From Burkholderia cepacia ATCC 25416 (GTDB taxonomy: Bacteria; Pseudomonadota; Gammaproteobacteria; Burkholderiales; Burkholderiaceae), in the NCBI RefSeq assembly GCF_001411495.1, contig NZ_CP012981.1, positions 2,728,001-2,792,000 on the forward strand: 64,000 nucleotides of DNA, given 5' to 3'. The position numbers and the translations under genes are program-made. Numbering within the stretch: the stretch's first letter is position 1; every line of letters starts with the position of its first letter. Positions 1-9,600 of this stretch are shown in pieces. The notes beneath the pieces were generated by a model that made no database searches, was not told where the DNA came from, and saw nothing but the letters and a program-made list of their open reading frames with translations.

Positions 1-1
1 G

Positions 2-367
2 TCGGTCAAATGGGTGGACCCGGCGAGCCTGGCGTCGCTGAAGACCTATCCGGTCTGCCAGACTTCGGCACACAGCTTCGACGGCAGCGATGATGGCAAG
101 CTGATCGCCGTGACCGCGTACGACGGTTCGCCGATGCGCGTGATCAAGATGGCGACCCGCCGAACGGTCGGCGAATTTCCGGTGGCGGGCGGCGTGTCGC
201 AGGTGATCTTCGCGCCAGACCATCGCACGCTCTACGCACTGGGCGCTGCGGGCACGCTGTCGTTCCTCAGCATGGACCGCTCGCTCGATTATCTGCAAGA
301 CACGGACGCAGGCGAATTCCTGTGTGCGGCGTCCGCGGACGGGGAAGAGGGCGCTGACGGCGCATGA
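2..367 (+). CDS. C-terminal fragment of a beta-propeller-like protein (cut by window start)
   Basis: The reading frame is open from base 2 and ends at a TGA at 365-367, so the start lies outside the window. The visible 121 residues hold blade-like strands of WD40/YVTN type: a segment reading LIAVTAYDGSPMRVIKM, then GGVSQVIFAPDHRTLYALG and GTLSFLSM. These alternate small/hydrophobic strand residues with an S/A-P-D-x-x-x-L-Y turn, as in YVTN-type propellers. No catalytic motif is visible and the N-terminus, which would show a signal peptide, is missing. It is followed by 175 bases and then an unrelated amino-acid transporter, so no functional link is implied. The fold assignment is an inference from residue pattern; the function is unknown. 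Confidence 0.5.
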   Translation, partial: SVKWVDPASLASLKTYPVCQTSAHSFDGSDDGKLIAVTAYDGSPMRVIKMATRRTVGEFPVAGGVSQVIFAPDHRTLYALGAAGTLSFLSMDRSLDYLQDTDAGEFLCAASADGEEGADGA

Positions 368-542
368 CCGCGCCGCCAGCCTCATCACGAAACCCGCTGA
401 GCAAAGCACCATTTGTTGGTTCGGATTCGCCGCACGCGCTGATACGTTAGCGGCTTCGCGACGACACACTCCGTCGCGATGTTCTTCGAACCGGGCCGCC
501 GCGCGATCCGCGGCGGCCTTCATAACAAATCAGGTCGTGCTC

Positions 543-1358
543 ATGAAAATCCACACTCTCGCTACGTGGCTCGTCGGGGCTGCGCTCGTTACCGCAGGTA
601 CCGTCGCGCATGCGGACCGTCTCGACGATATCAAGAAGGCCGGCGTGCTGCGCGTCGCGACGTTCGACAGCAACCCGCCGTTCGGCTATGTCGACGGCAA
701 AAGCAATCACATCGTCGGTCTCGACGTCGACTATGCGAAGGCGCTCGCCGACAAGCTCGGCGTGAAGCTGCAGCTCCAGCCGACCAACCCCGCGAACCGC
801 ATTCCGTTCCTGACGTCCGGCAAGGTCGATCTCGTGCTCGCGAACTTCACGATCACCGATGAGCGCGCGAAGCAGGTCGACTTCAGCATCCCGTATTTCT
901 CGTCGGGCCAGCAGTTTCTCGCGAAGAAGGGCGTGCTGAAATCGGCCGACCAGCTGAACGGGCTGCGCGTCGGCGCCGACAAGGGCACGACCAACGAGAT
1001 CACGCTGCGCGAGAAATTCCCGAAGGCGACGATCGTCGCGTACGACGACACGCCGTTCGCGTTCGCCGCGCTGCGCGCCGGCAACGTGCAGGCGATCACG
1101 CAGGACGGCCCGAAGCTGATCGGCCTGCTCGCGAACGTGCCGGACAAGCAGAACTACGAGATCCCGGCGTTCACGATCTCGAACGACTACATGGGCGTCG
1201 GCGTGCCGAAAGGCGAGACGCGCCTGCTCGGCTTCGTCAACGACACGCTGAAGGGGCTCGAGGCGAACGGCCGCGCCGTGCAGATCTACGACGCATGGTT
1301 CGGGCCGACGACGAAGACGCCGCTCACGCGCATCTTCCGGATCGGCGACAAGACCTGA
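543..1358 (+). CDS. Polar amino-acid ABC transporter, periplasmic substrate-binding protein
   Basis: A 271-residue family 3 solute-binding protein that should capture an amino acid in the periplasm and hand it to the two permeases encoded just downstream. The start at 543 is chosen because it gives a clean signal peptide (MKIHTLATWLVGAALVTAG, cleavage after AHA near residue 23); the frame is open further upstream but that extension has no export signal. Family marks are VLRVATFDSNPPFGYVD near residue 40, GLDVDYAKALADKLG near residue 60 and the DLVLANFTITDERAKQVDFS segment near residue 95, with the arginine that usually contacts the substrate carboxylate. The actual amino acid is not predictable by eye. 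Total length is normal for the family. Confidence 0.88.
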   Translation: MKIHTLATWLVGAALVTAGTVAHADRLDDIKKAGVLRVATFDSNPPFGYVDGKSNHIVGLDVDYAKALADKLGVKLQLQPTNPANRIPFLTSGKVDLVLANFTITDERAKQVDFSIPYFSSGQQFLAKKGVLKSADQLNGLRVGADKGTTNEITLREKFPKATIVAYDDTPFAFAALRAGNVQAITQDGPKLIGLLANVPDKQNYEIPAFTISNDYMGVGVPKGETRLLGFVNDTLKGLEANGRAVQIYDAWFGPTTKTPLTRIFRIGDKT

Positions 1359-1452
1359 TCCGCATCGCACGCGCGCCGCGACCGGCCGGATCACCGGCCT
1401 CGCGGCGCTTTCCGTTTTCTTCCGATCGCGCGCTTCGCGCCCGCAACACAGC

Positions 1453-2175
1453 ATGCTCGGGTTGGCTCCCAAATATCTGTCCTGGCTCTGGCAGGGCTTC
1501 CTGCTGACGCTCGGTCTCGCGGCCGCGTCGGCCGTCGCCGCGACCGCCGGCGGTCTGCTGCTCGCGGTCATGCGGCATGCGCGCGGCACGGCACCGCGCG
1601 CGGTAGCAGCCGCGTACGTCGTCACGTTCCGCAACACGCCGCTGCTCGTGCAGTTGCTGTTCTGGTATTTCGGTGTCGCGTCGCTGCTGCCCGACACGTG
1701 GGTCGCATGGCTGAACGCGCGCCATGCGTTGAGCATGGGTCCGTTCACGCTCGCATGGCCGTCGTTCGAATTCGTCGCGGGCTGGGTCGGGCTGAGCGCG
1801 TATACGGCCGCGTTCGTCGCGGAGGAATGCGAAGCCGGCCTGCGCGGCGTGCGGCGCGCGCAGCACGATGCGGCGGCCGCGCTCGGCCTCACGCCGATGC
1901 AGTCGCTGCGCTACGTGGTGCTGCCGCAGGCCGTGCGCATCGCGTTGCCGCCGCTGTTCGGCCAGTACATGAATCTCGTGAAGAACTCGTCGCTCGCGAT
2001 GGCGATCGGCGTGGCCGAGCTGTCGTATGCATCGCGGCAGGTCGAGACCGAAACGTTCAAGACCTTCGCCGCATTCGGCGTGGCGACCGTGCTGTACGTC
2101 GCGGCGGTGGCCGCGATCGAAGCGGGCGCGTATGCGGCGACGCAATGGCGCGACCGGCTGGGAGCGGGGCGCTGA
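1453..2175 (+). CDS. Amino-acid ABC transporter permease (GltJ/HisQ type)
   Basis: A 240-residue inner-membrane permease. It opens with LSWLWQGFLLTLGLAAAS, the typical first helix of polar amino-acid permeases, followed by FRNTPLLVQLLFWYFG, and carries the EAA loop (DAAAALGLTPMQSLRYVVLPQAVRIALP near residues 140-165) that docks on the ATPase. Length and helix count fit the family. It lies 94 bases after the binding protein and ends 2 bases before the next permease, which indicates one operon and a heterodimeric channel. No ATP-binding subunit gene lies in or next to this operon, so the ATPase must come from elsewhere. Confidence 0.9.
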   Translation: MLGLAPKYLSWLWQGFLLTLGLAAASAVAATAGGLLLAVMRHARGTAPRAVAAAYVVTFRNTPLLVQLLFWYFGVASLLPDTWVAWLNARHALSMGPFTLAWPSFEFVAGWVGLSAYTAAFVAEECEAGLRGVRRAQHDAAAALGLTPMQSLRYVVLPQAVRIALPPLFGQYMNLVKNSSLAMAIGVAELSYASRQVETETFKTFAAFGVATVLYVAAVAAIEAGAYAATQWRDRLGAGR

Positions 2176-2177
2176 CC

Positions 2178-2903
2178 ATGGATTTCTCGCTGCTGCTCGC
2201 CAATCTGCCGTACCTGCTCGTCGGCGCGTTCCCGGAAGGGCCGCTCGGCGGTGCCGCGCTGTCGCTGCTGCTCGCGATCGCGTCGGCCGTCGCATCGGCC
2301 GTGCTCGGCATCGCGCTCGGCGTTGCCATGGCGCTCGCGCGCGGCCCTGTGCGTGTGCTGCTGCTCGCGTTCATCGGCTTCTTCCGCGCGATTCCCGTGC
2401 TGATGCTGATTTTCTGGACCTACTTCCTGATGCCCGTGCTGCTGCACATGGACGTGCCGGGGCTCGCGACGGTCGTGTGCGCGCTCGCGCTGATCGGCGG
2501 TGCGTATCTCGCGCACGCGGTGCATGCGGGCATCGTCGCGGCCGGCGACGGGCAATGGCAGGCCGGGCTGTCGCTCGGTCTCACGCGCTGGCAGACGGTG
2601 CGCTACGTGCTGCTGCCGCAGGCGATCCGGATCATGACGCCGTCGTTCATCAATCAGTGGGTCGCGCTCGTGAAGGACACGTCGCTCGCCTATATCGTCG
2701 GCGTGCCTGAACTGTCGTTCGTCGCGACGCAGGTGAACAACCGGCTGATGGTGTATCCGGCGCAGATCTTCCTGTTCGTCGCGCTGATCTACCTGGTGCT
2801 GTGTACGTCGCTCGACGGCGCGGCACGCTGGCTGCTGTCACGCCGTCCGCGAACGCAACGCGCCGCGGATGCGGCGGCCGAGTACACGGAACCGGCGCGG
2901 TAA
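2178..2903 (+). CDS. Amino-acid ABC transporter permease (GltK/HisM type)
   Basis: A 241-residue second permease, partner of the previous gene. ATG at 2178 is used: it follows the upstream stop by two bases, and the open frame upstream only overlaps the first permease. It has FFRAIPVLMLIFWTYF early and an EAA loop with GLSLGLTRWQTVRYVLLPQAIR near residues 130-150, followed by INQWVALVKDTSLAYIVG, the usual end of this family. Several hydrophobic segments span the protein. The next gene is on the other strand and converges, so this is the last gene of the transporter operon. Confidence 0.9.
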   Translation: MDFSLLLANLPYLLVGAFPEGPLGGAALSLLLAIASAVASAVLGIALGVAMALARGPVRVLLLAFIGFFRAIPVLMLIFWTYFLMPVLLHMDVPGLATVVCALALIGGAYLAHAVHAGIVAAGDGQWQAGLSLGLTRWQTVRYVLLPQAIRIMTPSFINQWVALVKDTSLAYIVGVPELSFVATQVNNRLMVYPAQIFLFVALIYLVLCTSLDGAARWLLSRRPRTQRAADAAAEYTEPAR

Positions 2904-3069
2904 CGGCGAGCCGCGGCCGCATCGACGTGCCGGTGAGGCGGCAGTGTCGCGGAATCTTCGCGGCGGACAACGCGCCGGGCTGGTCGGGCCCGGCGGGCAG
3001 TACGCACAAGGAAGGGGGAGGGGCGGCCGCGCGCCGCTGTTCGTCGAGCGACGGCGGGCGGCCGGTGCA

Positions 3070-4341
3070 TCACGACGCGGCGTAGTGCGTATTGAAGACC
3101 GCGCGCAGCGTCGACGTGTCGGTCGCGAAATCGCCCCACAGCGGCCCGTCGTTCTGCGCGAACGCGAACGGCGCCGTATTGATCGACGCGAGACGGAAGC
3201 GCCATTGCGCCGCTTCCTGGCGGAATGCGGTGAGCTGCATGTCGGACAGCGCCGTCTGCGCGCTCGCGAGCGTGACGAGCGGGTCGACCGGATTGTTCGC
3301 GACCCGCACCTCGAAGTGCAGGTGCGGGCCTGTCGCGGCGCCGGTCATCCCGACCGAGCCGATGCGCTGGCCCTGCTTCACGGTTTCGCCCGTCTTGAGG
3401 CCGTGCGCGAACGCCGACAGGTGCGCGTAGTAGGTCGAGTAACCGTCGGCGTGATCGACGATCACGTAGCGGCCGTAGCCGCCCGGATCGGTGCCGACGA
3501 ACGACACGACGCCGTCGGCCGCCGCGTCGACGGGCGTGCCGGTCGGCGCGGCGAGATCGACGCCCGTGTGGAACGCCATCGCCTGCGACAGCGGATGGAC
3601 GCGCTCGCCGAAGAACGAGCTGATGCGCGTCCATTTGACCGGCATCGTGAATGCGGCGGCTTCGAGCGGCGAGCCGTCGAGCGCGTAGTACGCGCCGTGC
3701 TCGGCGCCCGGCGCGCGGAACCAGATCGCGCCGAACGTGCGGCCGGCGACGCGCAGCTCGAGCGCGGTAAGGCGCGGCGTGCCGTCGTTCGTATCGAACG
3801 CGACGCGGTAGTAGTCGCCGCGCTGCGCGCTCGCGCGCATCGCGACCTTGCCGCTGACGAGATCGCCGAGCTGGATGCGCACCTCGGGCGGCACGTCGAG
3901 ACGGTTCAGCGTGTCGGACAGCGTGAGCTCGATGTCGCCCGCGCGCATGCCGTGCCGGTTTTCGGGGGCCGCGAACTGGAACAGGTTCGCATAACCGAGC
4001 ATGTCGTTGCGGTGCGCGCTGAGCGGCGCGAACAGGCCCGGCTGCTGGCTGCGGTCGTGGTGTTCGTCGGAATCGTTGCGCTCGCCGATCGTGCGGGCGA
4101 GCTCGCTCGTCACGAAATGCTGCGCGGTGGGAAACGGCGTGTCGGACAGCACGCGCTGCGGCAGCGCGGCCGTGCCCGAGTCGACGGCGCCCGGCAGTTG
4201 CGACACGGCCGGCAGCGCGGCGAGGCCGAGTGCGGCGAGGGCGCCGAGCACGGCGGCCGGCACGAGCGCGCGCACGACGCGCTGCGCGCGGCCGGGCGCG
4301 AAAGCATCAGGGGTAGCGGCAGACTTGACCAAGGTGTCCAC
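3070..4341 (-). CDS. M23 family (LytM-type) zinc metallopeptidase
   Basis: A 423-residue envelope protein predicted to cut peptidoglycan cross-links or to activate amidases. The first 25 residues are followed by a hydrophobic segment (about 26-48) that acts as a signal anchor. The middle (about 130-190) is an OapA/LysM-like domain with RAGDIELTLSDTLNRLDVP. The C-terminal LytM domain has both zinc motifs: HTGVDLAAPTGT near residue 255 (HxxxD) and HLHFEV near residue 340 (HxH). The segment YGRYVIVDHADGYSTYYAHL between them is also standard for active LytM enzymes. All ligands are present, so it is probably catalytic rather than an EnvC/NlpD-like pseudoenzyme. It is transcribed towards the ABC permeases (convergent) and stands alone. 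Confidence 0.9.
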   Translation of the reverse strand: MDTLVKSAATPDAFAPGRAQRVVRALVPAAVLGALAALGLAALPAVSQLPGAVDSGTAALPQRVLSDTPFPTAQHFVTSELARTIGERNDSDEHHDRSQQPGLFAPLSAHRNDMLGYANLFQFAAPENRHGMRAGDIELTLSDTLNRLDVPPEVRIQLGDLVSGKVAMRASAQRGDYYRVAFDTNDGTPRLTALELRVAGRTFGAIWFRAPGAEHGAYYALDGSPLEAAAFTMPVKWTRISSFFGERVHPLSQAMAFHTGVDLAAPTGTPVDAAADGVVSFVGTDPGGYGRYVIVDHADGYSTYYAHLSAFAHGLKTGETVKQGQRIGSVGMTGAATGPHLHFEVRVANNPVDPLVTLASAQTALSDMQLTAFRQEAAQWRFRLASINTAPFAFAQNDGPLWGDFATDTSTLRAVFNTHYAAS

Positions 4342-4671
4342 ATCCAGGAAAGCGGTTCAAAGGGGTGTGGGCAGGGGCCGCCGGCGGCACATCCGTCGGG
4401 CGGCGACGGGGGCGGGCGGCGGGCGTGCAACAAAACAGGCCCCGCCAGGGGCCTGTGTCGTTTCCGTTCGACCCAACGCGCGGGGCGGGCCCGCTTCGAA
4501 CGGCGGCGTGCATACCGGGTCGAACCCGGTTATCACGAAGACGCTAAAGAAAGATGACAGCGCCAGTCTACCGGTGTTCCGCACAACGTTAAAAATTTTA
4601 AAGAGGGTCAGCTCATTCGTTTCGCAGTGCGGTAAATCGGGTTAAATCAGCATTTATTACGACAAATTTCG
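4342..4671. other. Intergenic region between M23 peptidase and TetR gene
   Basis: About 330 bases with no credible gene. It contains the promoter and leader of the M23 gene, a minus-strand intrinsic terminator (4431-4455) and a 7-bp inverted repeat with a 3-base loop (ACCGGGT-CGA-ACCCGGT, 4514-4530). The part near 4590-4660 is distinctly AT-rich for this genome, as expected for the region following the repressor gene. The GTCGAACC-like sequence in the repeat recalls a tRNA T-arm but the loop length is wrong (see rejected items). Confidence 0.6.
4425..4455 (-). terminator. Intrinsic terminator on the minus strand downstream of the TetR gene
   Basis: Bases 4436-4455 form CAGGCCCC-GCCA-GGGGCCTG, a perfect 8-bp GC stem with a 4-base loop. 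Read on the minus strand it is followed at once by TTTTGTTGC, a U-rich tail. It would stop transcripts coming from amrR (stop codon at 4672) before they enter the M23 gene, leaving an unusually long, roughly 215-nt 3' untranslated stretch. Confidence 0.7.
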
Positions 4672-5319
4672 TCAGTCCGGCAATTTGTGCGCGCGGCCGC
4701 GCAACGCGGCGGACGTGCGCACGGTGTCGAAGCCGGCGTCGAGCATGGCCTCGGCGTCGTTCCACAGGTTGCCGCGCAGCCGGTTGGTCCAGATCATCGA
4801 CGCGAACACGCCTTCGAGCAGCGACACGAGATAGACGGCGGCCAGGTGCACGTCGAGATCGGCGGCGAGTTCACCGGCCGCGATCGCGCGACGCAGCAGC
4901 GCCTTCGTGATCCGCAGCATCTGCAATTCGAGCAGCATGCGGCGGCGCTGCAGCGCGCCGTTTTCCTCGCTCTGTTCGCACTTCGTATAGAGGATCACGA
5001 GCACGCGCTGCATCGGGCCTGGCTCGCCGCATTCCTGCAGATAGTGCGAGGCGGCGCGCCGCAGCGTGGCGAGCGGCGGCAGCCCGTCGCCCGCGTCGAA
5101 GCCTTCCGACGTGCGCGCGAACGCGCGGTCGCACATCGCCAGACACACTTCCATCTTGTTGCGGTAGTGGCCGTAGACGGCGCCGCGCGACATCCCGGCG
5201 GCCTCGGCGAGATCCGCCATCGCGGTTTGCGCGACGCCTTTCTCGAGCAGCACGAGTTCGGCGGCATCGAGGATCCGGTGCTTGATGGCGAGCGATTCTT
5301 CGCGGGTCTTGCGGGCCAT
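4672..5319 (-). CDS. amrR: TetR-family repressor of the adjacent RND efflux operon
   Basis: A 215-residue regulator of the AcrR/AmrR type. The N-terminal helix-turn-helix is clear: TREESLAIKHRILDAAELVL, then TAMADLAEAAGMSRGAVYGHY and FKNK-like RNKMEVCL at residues 5-60. The C-terminal half is the ligand-binding helical domain, with CEQSEENGALQRRR near residue 120 typical of AcrR-like repressors of multidrug pumps. It is transcribed divergently from the adaptor gene with 150 bases between the two starts, the standard repressor/pump layout. By homology with amrR of Burkholderia it should bind that gap and repress amrAB-oprA until a pump substrate or lesion relieves it. The ligand is not known from sequence. 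Confidence 0.88.
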   Translation of the reverse strand: MARKTREESLAIKHRILDAAELVLLEKGVAQTAMADLAEAAGMSRGAVYGHYRNKMEVCLAMCDRAFARTSEGFDAGDGLPPLATLRRAASHYLQECGEPGPMQRVLVILYTKCEQSEENGALQRRRMLLELQMLRITKALLRRAIAAGELAADLDVHLAAVYLVSLLEGVFASMIWTNRLRGNLWNDAEAMLDAGFDTVRTSAALRGRAHKLPD

Positions 5320-5342
5320 GTCCTGAAATTCCTTACAGTTCG

Positions 5343-5411
5343 CTGTCGTTTTATTGAGACAGTATGACGGTCAGATTGAAGCGGCACGTATTTAATCAAT
5401 CGTGACTGATT
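5343..5411. promoter_or_regulatory. Divergent amrR/amrA control region with two inverted repeats
   Basis: The 150-base gap between amrR and amrA holds two inverted repeats: CTGTC-N10-GACAG at 5343-5362 and AATCA-N8-TGATT at 5394-5411, within an AT-rich stretch that ends in TGATTATAAT, a good -10-like element for the rightward promoter. TetR-family proteins usually bind such imperfect palindromes overlapping the pump promoter. Which of the two is the AmrR operator cannot be decided here. Confidence 0.5.
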
Positions 5412-5469
5412 ATAATCGGCCACCCTGAGCCGCCGCATTGTATCGGCGGCGAACGATCCGAGGTCACAT

Positions 5470-6669
5470 ATGAATAACAATCGCTCCCTGTTGCGCCACC
5501 GGCTGGCGCCGTTCGCGCTGGCGGCCGTGCTGGCCCTGGCCGGATGTGGAAAGGGCGACAAGGACGCCGCGCCGGAGGCCGCGAAACAGGCGACGGTCGT
5601 GACGGTGCGTCCGACGGCCGTGCCGATGACCGTCGAATTGCCGGGCCGGCTCGATGCATACCGGCAGGCGGAAGTGCGCGCGCGGGTCGCGGGCATCGTG
5701 ACCGCACGCACCTACGAGGAAGGCCAGGAAGTGAAGCAGGGCGCGGTGCTGTTCCGCATCGATCCCGCGCCGCTGAAGGCCGCGCGCGACGCCGCGCAGG
5801 GGGCGCTCGCGAAGGCGCAGGCTGCCGCGCTCGCGGCGAGCGACAAGCGCCGCCGTTACGACGATCTCGTGCGCGATCGCGCGGTGAGCGAGCGCGACCA
5901 CACCGAGGCCGTTGCCGGCGACACGCAGGCGAAGGCCGACGTTGCGTCCGCGAAGGCGGAACTCGCACGGGCGCAGTTGCAGCTCGACTATGCGACGGTC
6001 ACCGCGCCGATCGCGGGCCGCGCACGGCGCGCGCTCGTGACCGAGGGTGCGCTCGTCGGCCAGGACCAGGCGACACCGCTCACGACCGTCGAACAGCTCG
6101 ACCCGATCTACGTGAACTTCTCGCAGCCGGCCGCCGACGTCGACGCGTTGCGCCGGGCGGTGAAGAGCGGACGCGCGACGGGTATCGCGCAGCACGACAT
6201 CACGGTGACGCTGCTGCGCGCCGACGGCACCGCGTATCCGCTGAAGGGCAAGCTGCTGTTCAGCGATCTCGCGGTCGATCCGACCACCGACACCGTCGCG
6301 ATGCGCGCGCTGTTCCCGAATCCGGAGCGCGAACTGCTGCCGGGCGCGTACGTGCGGATCGCGCTCGACACGGCGGTCGACCAGCGGGCGATCCTCGTGC
6401 CGCGCGATGCGCTGCTGCGCACGGCCGACCGCACGTCGGTGCGCGTGGTCGGCACGAACGGCAAGGTCAAGGACGTCGAGGTCGCCGCCGACCAGATGAG
6501 CGGCCACGACTGGCGCATCACGCGCGGCCTCGCGGGCGGCGAGCGCGTGATCGTCGACGATGCCGCGCAGTTCGCGCCCGATACGGCCGTCAAGCCCGTC
6601 GAGAAGGCGCCGCCGTCGAAAGCGGCGCCGGCAGCGGCCGCTTCGCAGGCGGCCGCCCGTCAAACCTGA
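5470..6669 (+). CDS. amrA: RND efflux periplasmic adaptor (membrane fusion protein)
   Basis: A 399-residue lipoprotein adaptor bridging the inner-membrane pump and the outer-membrane channel. The signal sequence ends in LALAGC at about residue 26, a lipobox whose cysteine would be acylated. The MFP core follows: the lipoyl half-motif VRARVAGIVTARTYEEGQEV near residue 75, a coiled-coil hairpin rich in Ala/Lys/Asp (about 105-175), then the second lipoyl half LDYATVTAPIAGRARRALV near residue 175. The C-terminal barrel includes DRTSVRVVGTNGKVKDVEV. The tail (last 30 residues) is Ala/Pro-rich and disordered. It is first in a three-gene operon, 20 bases ahead of the transporter. The name follows Burkholderia AmrAB-OprA homology, a system linked to aminoglycoside and macrolide efflux. 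Confidence 0.92.
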   Translation: MNNNRSLLRHRLAPFALAAVLALAGCGKGDKDAAPEAAKQATVVTVRPTAVPMTVELPGRLDAYRQAEVRARVAGIVTARTYEEGQEVKQGAVLFRIDPAPLKAARDAAQGALAKAQAAALAASDKRRRYDDLVRDRAVSERDHTEAVAGDTQAKADVASAKAELARAQLQLDYATVTAPIAGRARRALVTEGALVGQDQATPLTTVEQLDPIYVNFSQPAADVDALRRAVKSGRATGIAQHDITVTLLRADGTAYPLKGKLLFSDLAVDPTTDTVAMRALFPNPERELLPGAYVRIALDTAVDQRAILVPRDALLRTADRTSVRVVGTNGKVKDVEVAADQMSGHDWRITRGLAGGERVIVDDAAQFAPDTAVKPVEKAPPSKAAPAAAASQAAARQT

Positions 6670-6689
6670 CCGGTTAACACCACACCACC

Positions 6690-9600
6690 ATGGCACGTTT
6701 CTTCATCGATCGCCCCGTCTTCGCATGGGTGATCGCAATCTTCATCATGCTGGGCGGCGCATTCGCGATCCGCTCGCTGCCCGTTGCGCAGTACCCGGAC
6801 ATCGCGCCGCCCGTCGTCAGCATCTATGCGACGTACCCGGGCGCATCCGCGCAGGTCGTCGAGGAATCGGTGACCGCGCTGATCGAGCGCGAAATGAACG
6901 GCGCGCCGGGGCTGATGTATACGTCCGCGACGAGCAGCACCGGCGCGGCGTCGCTGTACCTGACGTTCAAGCAGGGCGTCAACGCCGATCTCGCGGCCGT
7001 CGAAGTGCAGAACCGGCTGAAGACGGTCGATGCGCGGCTGCCGGAACCGGTGCGGCGCGACGGCATCCAGGTCGAGAAGGCCGCCGACAACATCCAGCTC
7101 GTGGTGTCGCTGACATCCGACGACGGGCGGATGACGGACGTGCAGCTCGGCGAATATGCGTCGGCGAACGTCGTGCAGGCGCTGCGCCGTGTCGACGGCG
7201 TCGGCCGGGTGCAGTTCTGGGGCGCCGAATATGCGATGCGGATCTGGCCCGACCCGGTGAAGATGGCCGGGCACGGCCTCACCGCGTCGGATATCGCGTC
7301 GGCGGTGCGCGCGCACAACGCACGCGTGACGATCGGCGACATCGGCCGCACCGCGGTGCCGGCCAGCGCACCGATCGCGGCGACCGTGTTCGCCGATGCG
7401 CCGCTGAAGACGCCGGCCGAGTTCGGCGCGATCGCGCTGCGCACGCAGGCCGACGGCTCCGCGCTGTATCTGCGCGACGTCGCGCGCGTCGAGTTCGGCG
7501 GCAACGACTACAACTACCCGTCGTACGTGAACGGCAAGGTCGCGACCGGGATGGGCATCAAGCTCGCGCCGGGCTCGAACGCGGTATCCACCGAGAAGCG
7601 CGTGCGCGCGACGATGGACGAGCTGTCCGCGTATTTCCCGCCGGGCGTGAAGTACCAGATCCCGTACGAGACGTCGTCGTTCGTGCGCGTGTCGATGAAC
7701 AAGGTCGTCACGACGCTGATCGAGGCCGGCGTGCTCGTGTTCCTCGTGATGTTCCTGTTCATGCAGAACCTGCGCGCGACGCTGATCCCGACGCTCGTCG
7801 TGCCGGTCGCGCTCGCGGGCACGTTCGGCGTGATGTATGCGGCCGGTTTCTCGATCAACGTGCTGACGATGTTCGGGATGGTGCTCGCGATCGGCATCCT
7901 CGTCGACGACGCGATCGTCGTGGTCGAGAACGTCGAGCGGCTGATGGTCGAGGAGGGGCTCGGGCCGTACGACGCGACCGTCAAGGCGATGAAGCAGATC
8001 AGCGGCGCGATCGTCGGCATCACCGTGGTGCTGACGTCGGTGTTCGTGCCGATGGCGTTCTTCGGCGGCGCGGTGGGCAACATCTACCGGCAGTTCGCGC
8101 TGTCGCTCGCGGTGTCGATCGGTTTCTCGGCCTTCCTCGCGCTGTCGCTCACGCCGGCACTGTGCGCGACGCTGCTCAGGCCCGTGTCCGGCGAACATCA
8201 CGAGAAGCGCGGCTTCTTCGGCTGGTTCAACCGCTTCGTCGCGCGTTCGACGCAGCGCTACGCGACGCGCGTGGGCAAGATGCTGAAGAAGCCGGTGCGC
8301 TGGCTCGTCGTGTACGGCGCGCTGACCGCGGCCGCGGGGCTGATGCTCACGCAACTGCCGACCGCGTTCCTGCCGGACGAGGACCAGGGCAACTTCATGG
8401 TGATGGTGATCCGACCGCAAGGCACGCCGCTCGCGGAAACGATGCAGAGCGTGCGGGAAGTCGAGTCGTACATCCGCCATGACGAGCCGGCCGCGTATAC
8501 GTTCGCGCTCGGCGGCTTCAACCTGTACGGCGAAGGGCCGAACGGCGGGATGATCTTCGTCACGCTGAAGAACTGGAAGGAGCGCAAGGCCGCGGACGCG
8601 CACGTGCAGGCGATCGTCGCGCGCATCAACGAGCGCTTCGCGGGCACGCCGAACACGACGGTGTTCGCGATGAACTCGCCGGCGCTGCCCGATCTCGGCT
8701 CGTCGAGCGGTTTCGACTTCCGGCTGCAGAACCGCGGCGGGCTCGACTACGCGACGTTCAGCGCCGCGCGCGAGCAGCTGCTCGGGGCGGGCCGCAAGGA
8801 TCCCGCGTTGACCGACCTGATGTTCGCCGGCACGCAGGACGCGCCGCAGCTGAAGCTCGACATCGATCGTGCGAAGGCGTCCGCGCTCGGCGTGTCCATG
8901 GATGAGATCAACACGACGCTCGCGGTGATGTTCGGCTCCGACTATATCGGCGACTTCATGCACGGCACGCAGGTGCGGCGCGTGATCGTGCAGGCCGACG
9001 GGCTGCACCGGCTCGATCCGGACGACGTGAAGAAGCTGCGCGTGCGCAACTCGCATGGCGAGATGGTGCCGCTCGCGGCGTTCACGACGCTGCACTGGAC
9101 GCTCGGGCCGCCGCAGCTCACGCGCTACAACGGCTTTCCGTCGTTCACGATCAACGGCTCGGCCGCGCAGGGCCACAGCAGCGGCGAGGCAATGGCCGCG
9201 ATCGAGCAACTCGCGGCGAAGCTGCCGGCCGGCACCGGTTATGCGTGGTCGGGGCAGTCGTTCGAGGAGCGGCTGTCGGGCGCGCAGGCGCCGATGCTGT
9301 TCGCGCTGTCGGTGCTCGTCGTGTTCCTCGCGCTCGCGGCGCTCTACGAGAGCTGGTCGATTCCGTTCGCGGTGATGCTGGTCGTGCCGCTCGGCGTGAT
9401 CGGCGCGGTGCTCGGCGTCACGCTGCGGATGATGCCGAACGACATCTACTTCAAGGTGGGGCTGATCGCGACGATCGGATTGTCCGCGAAGAACGCGATC
9501 CTGATCGTCGAAGTCGCGAAGGACCTGGTCGCGCAGCGCATGTCGCTCGTCGACGCCGCGCTCGAGGCCGCGCGCCTGCGGCTGCGGCCGATCGTGATGA

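Noticed and set aside
324..542. N-terminal extension of the amino-acid binding protein
   Set aside because: The extension has no export signal, while ATG 543 starts a standard signal peptide; the upstream part is intergenic.
4512..4532. Possible tRNA T-arm: the hairpin resembles GGTTCGA-type sequence
   Set aside because: The stem leaves a 3- or 5-base loop instead of the 7-base T-loop, and no acceptor, D or anticodon arm can be drawn around it.
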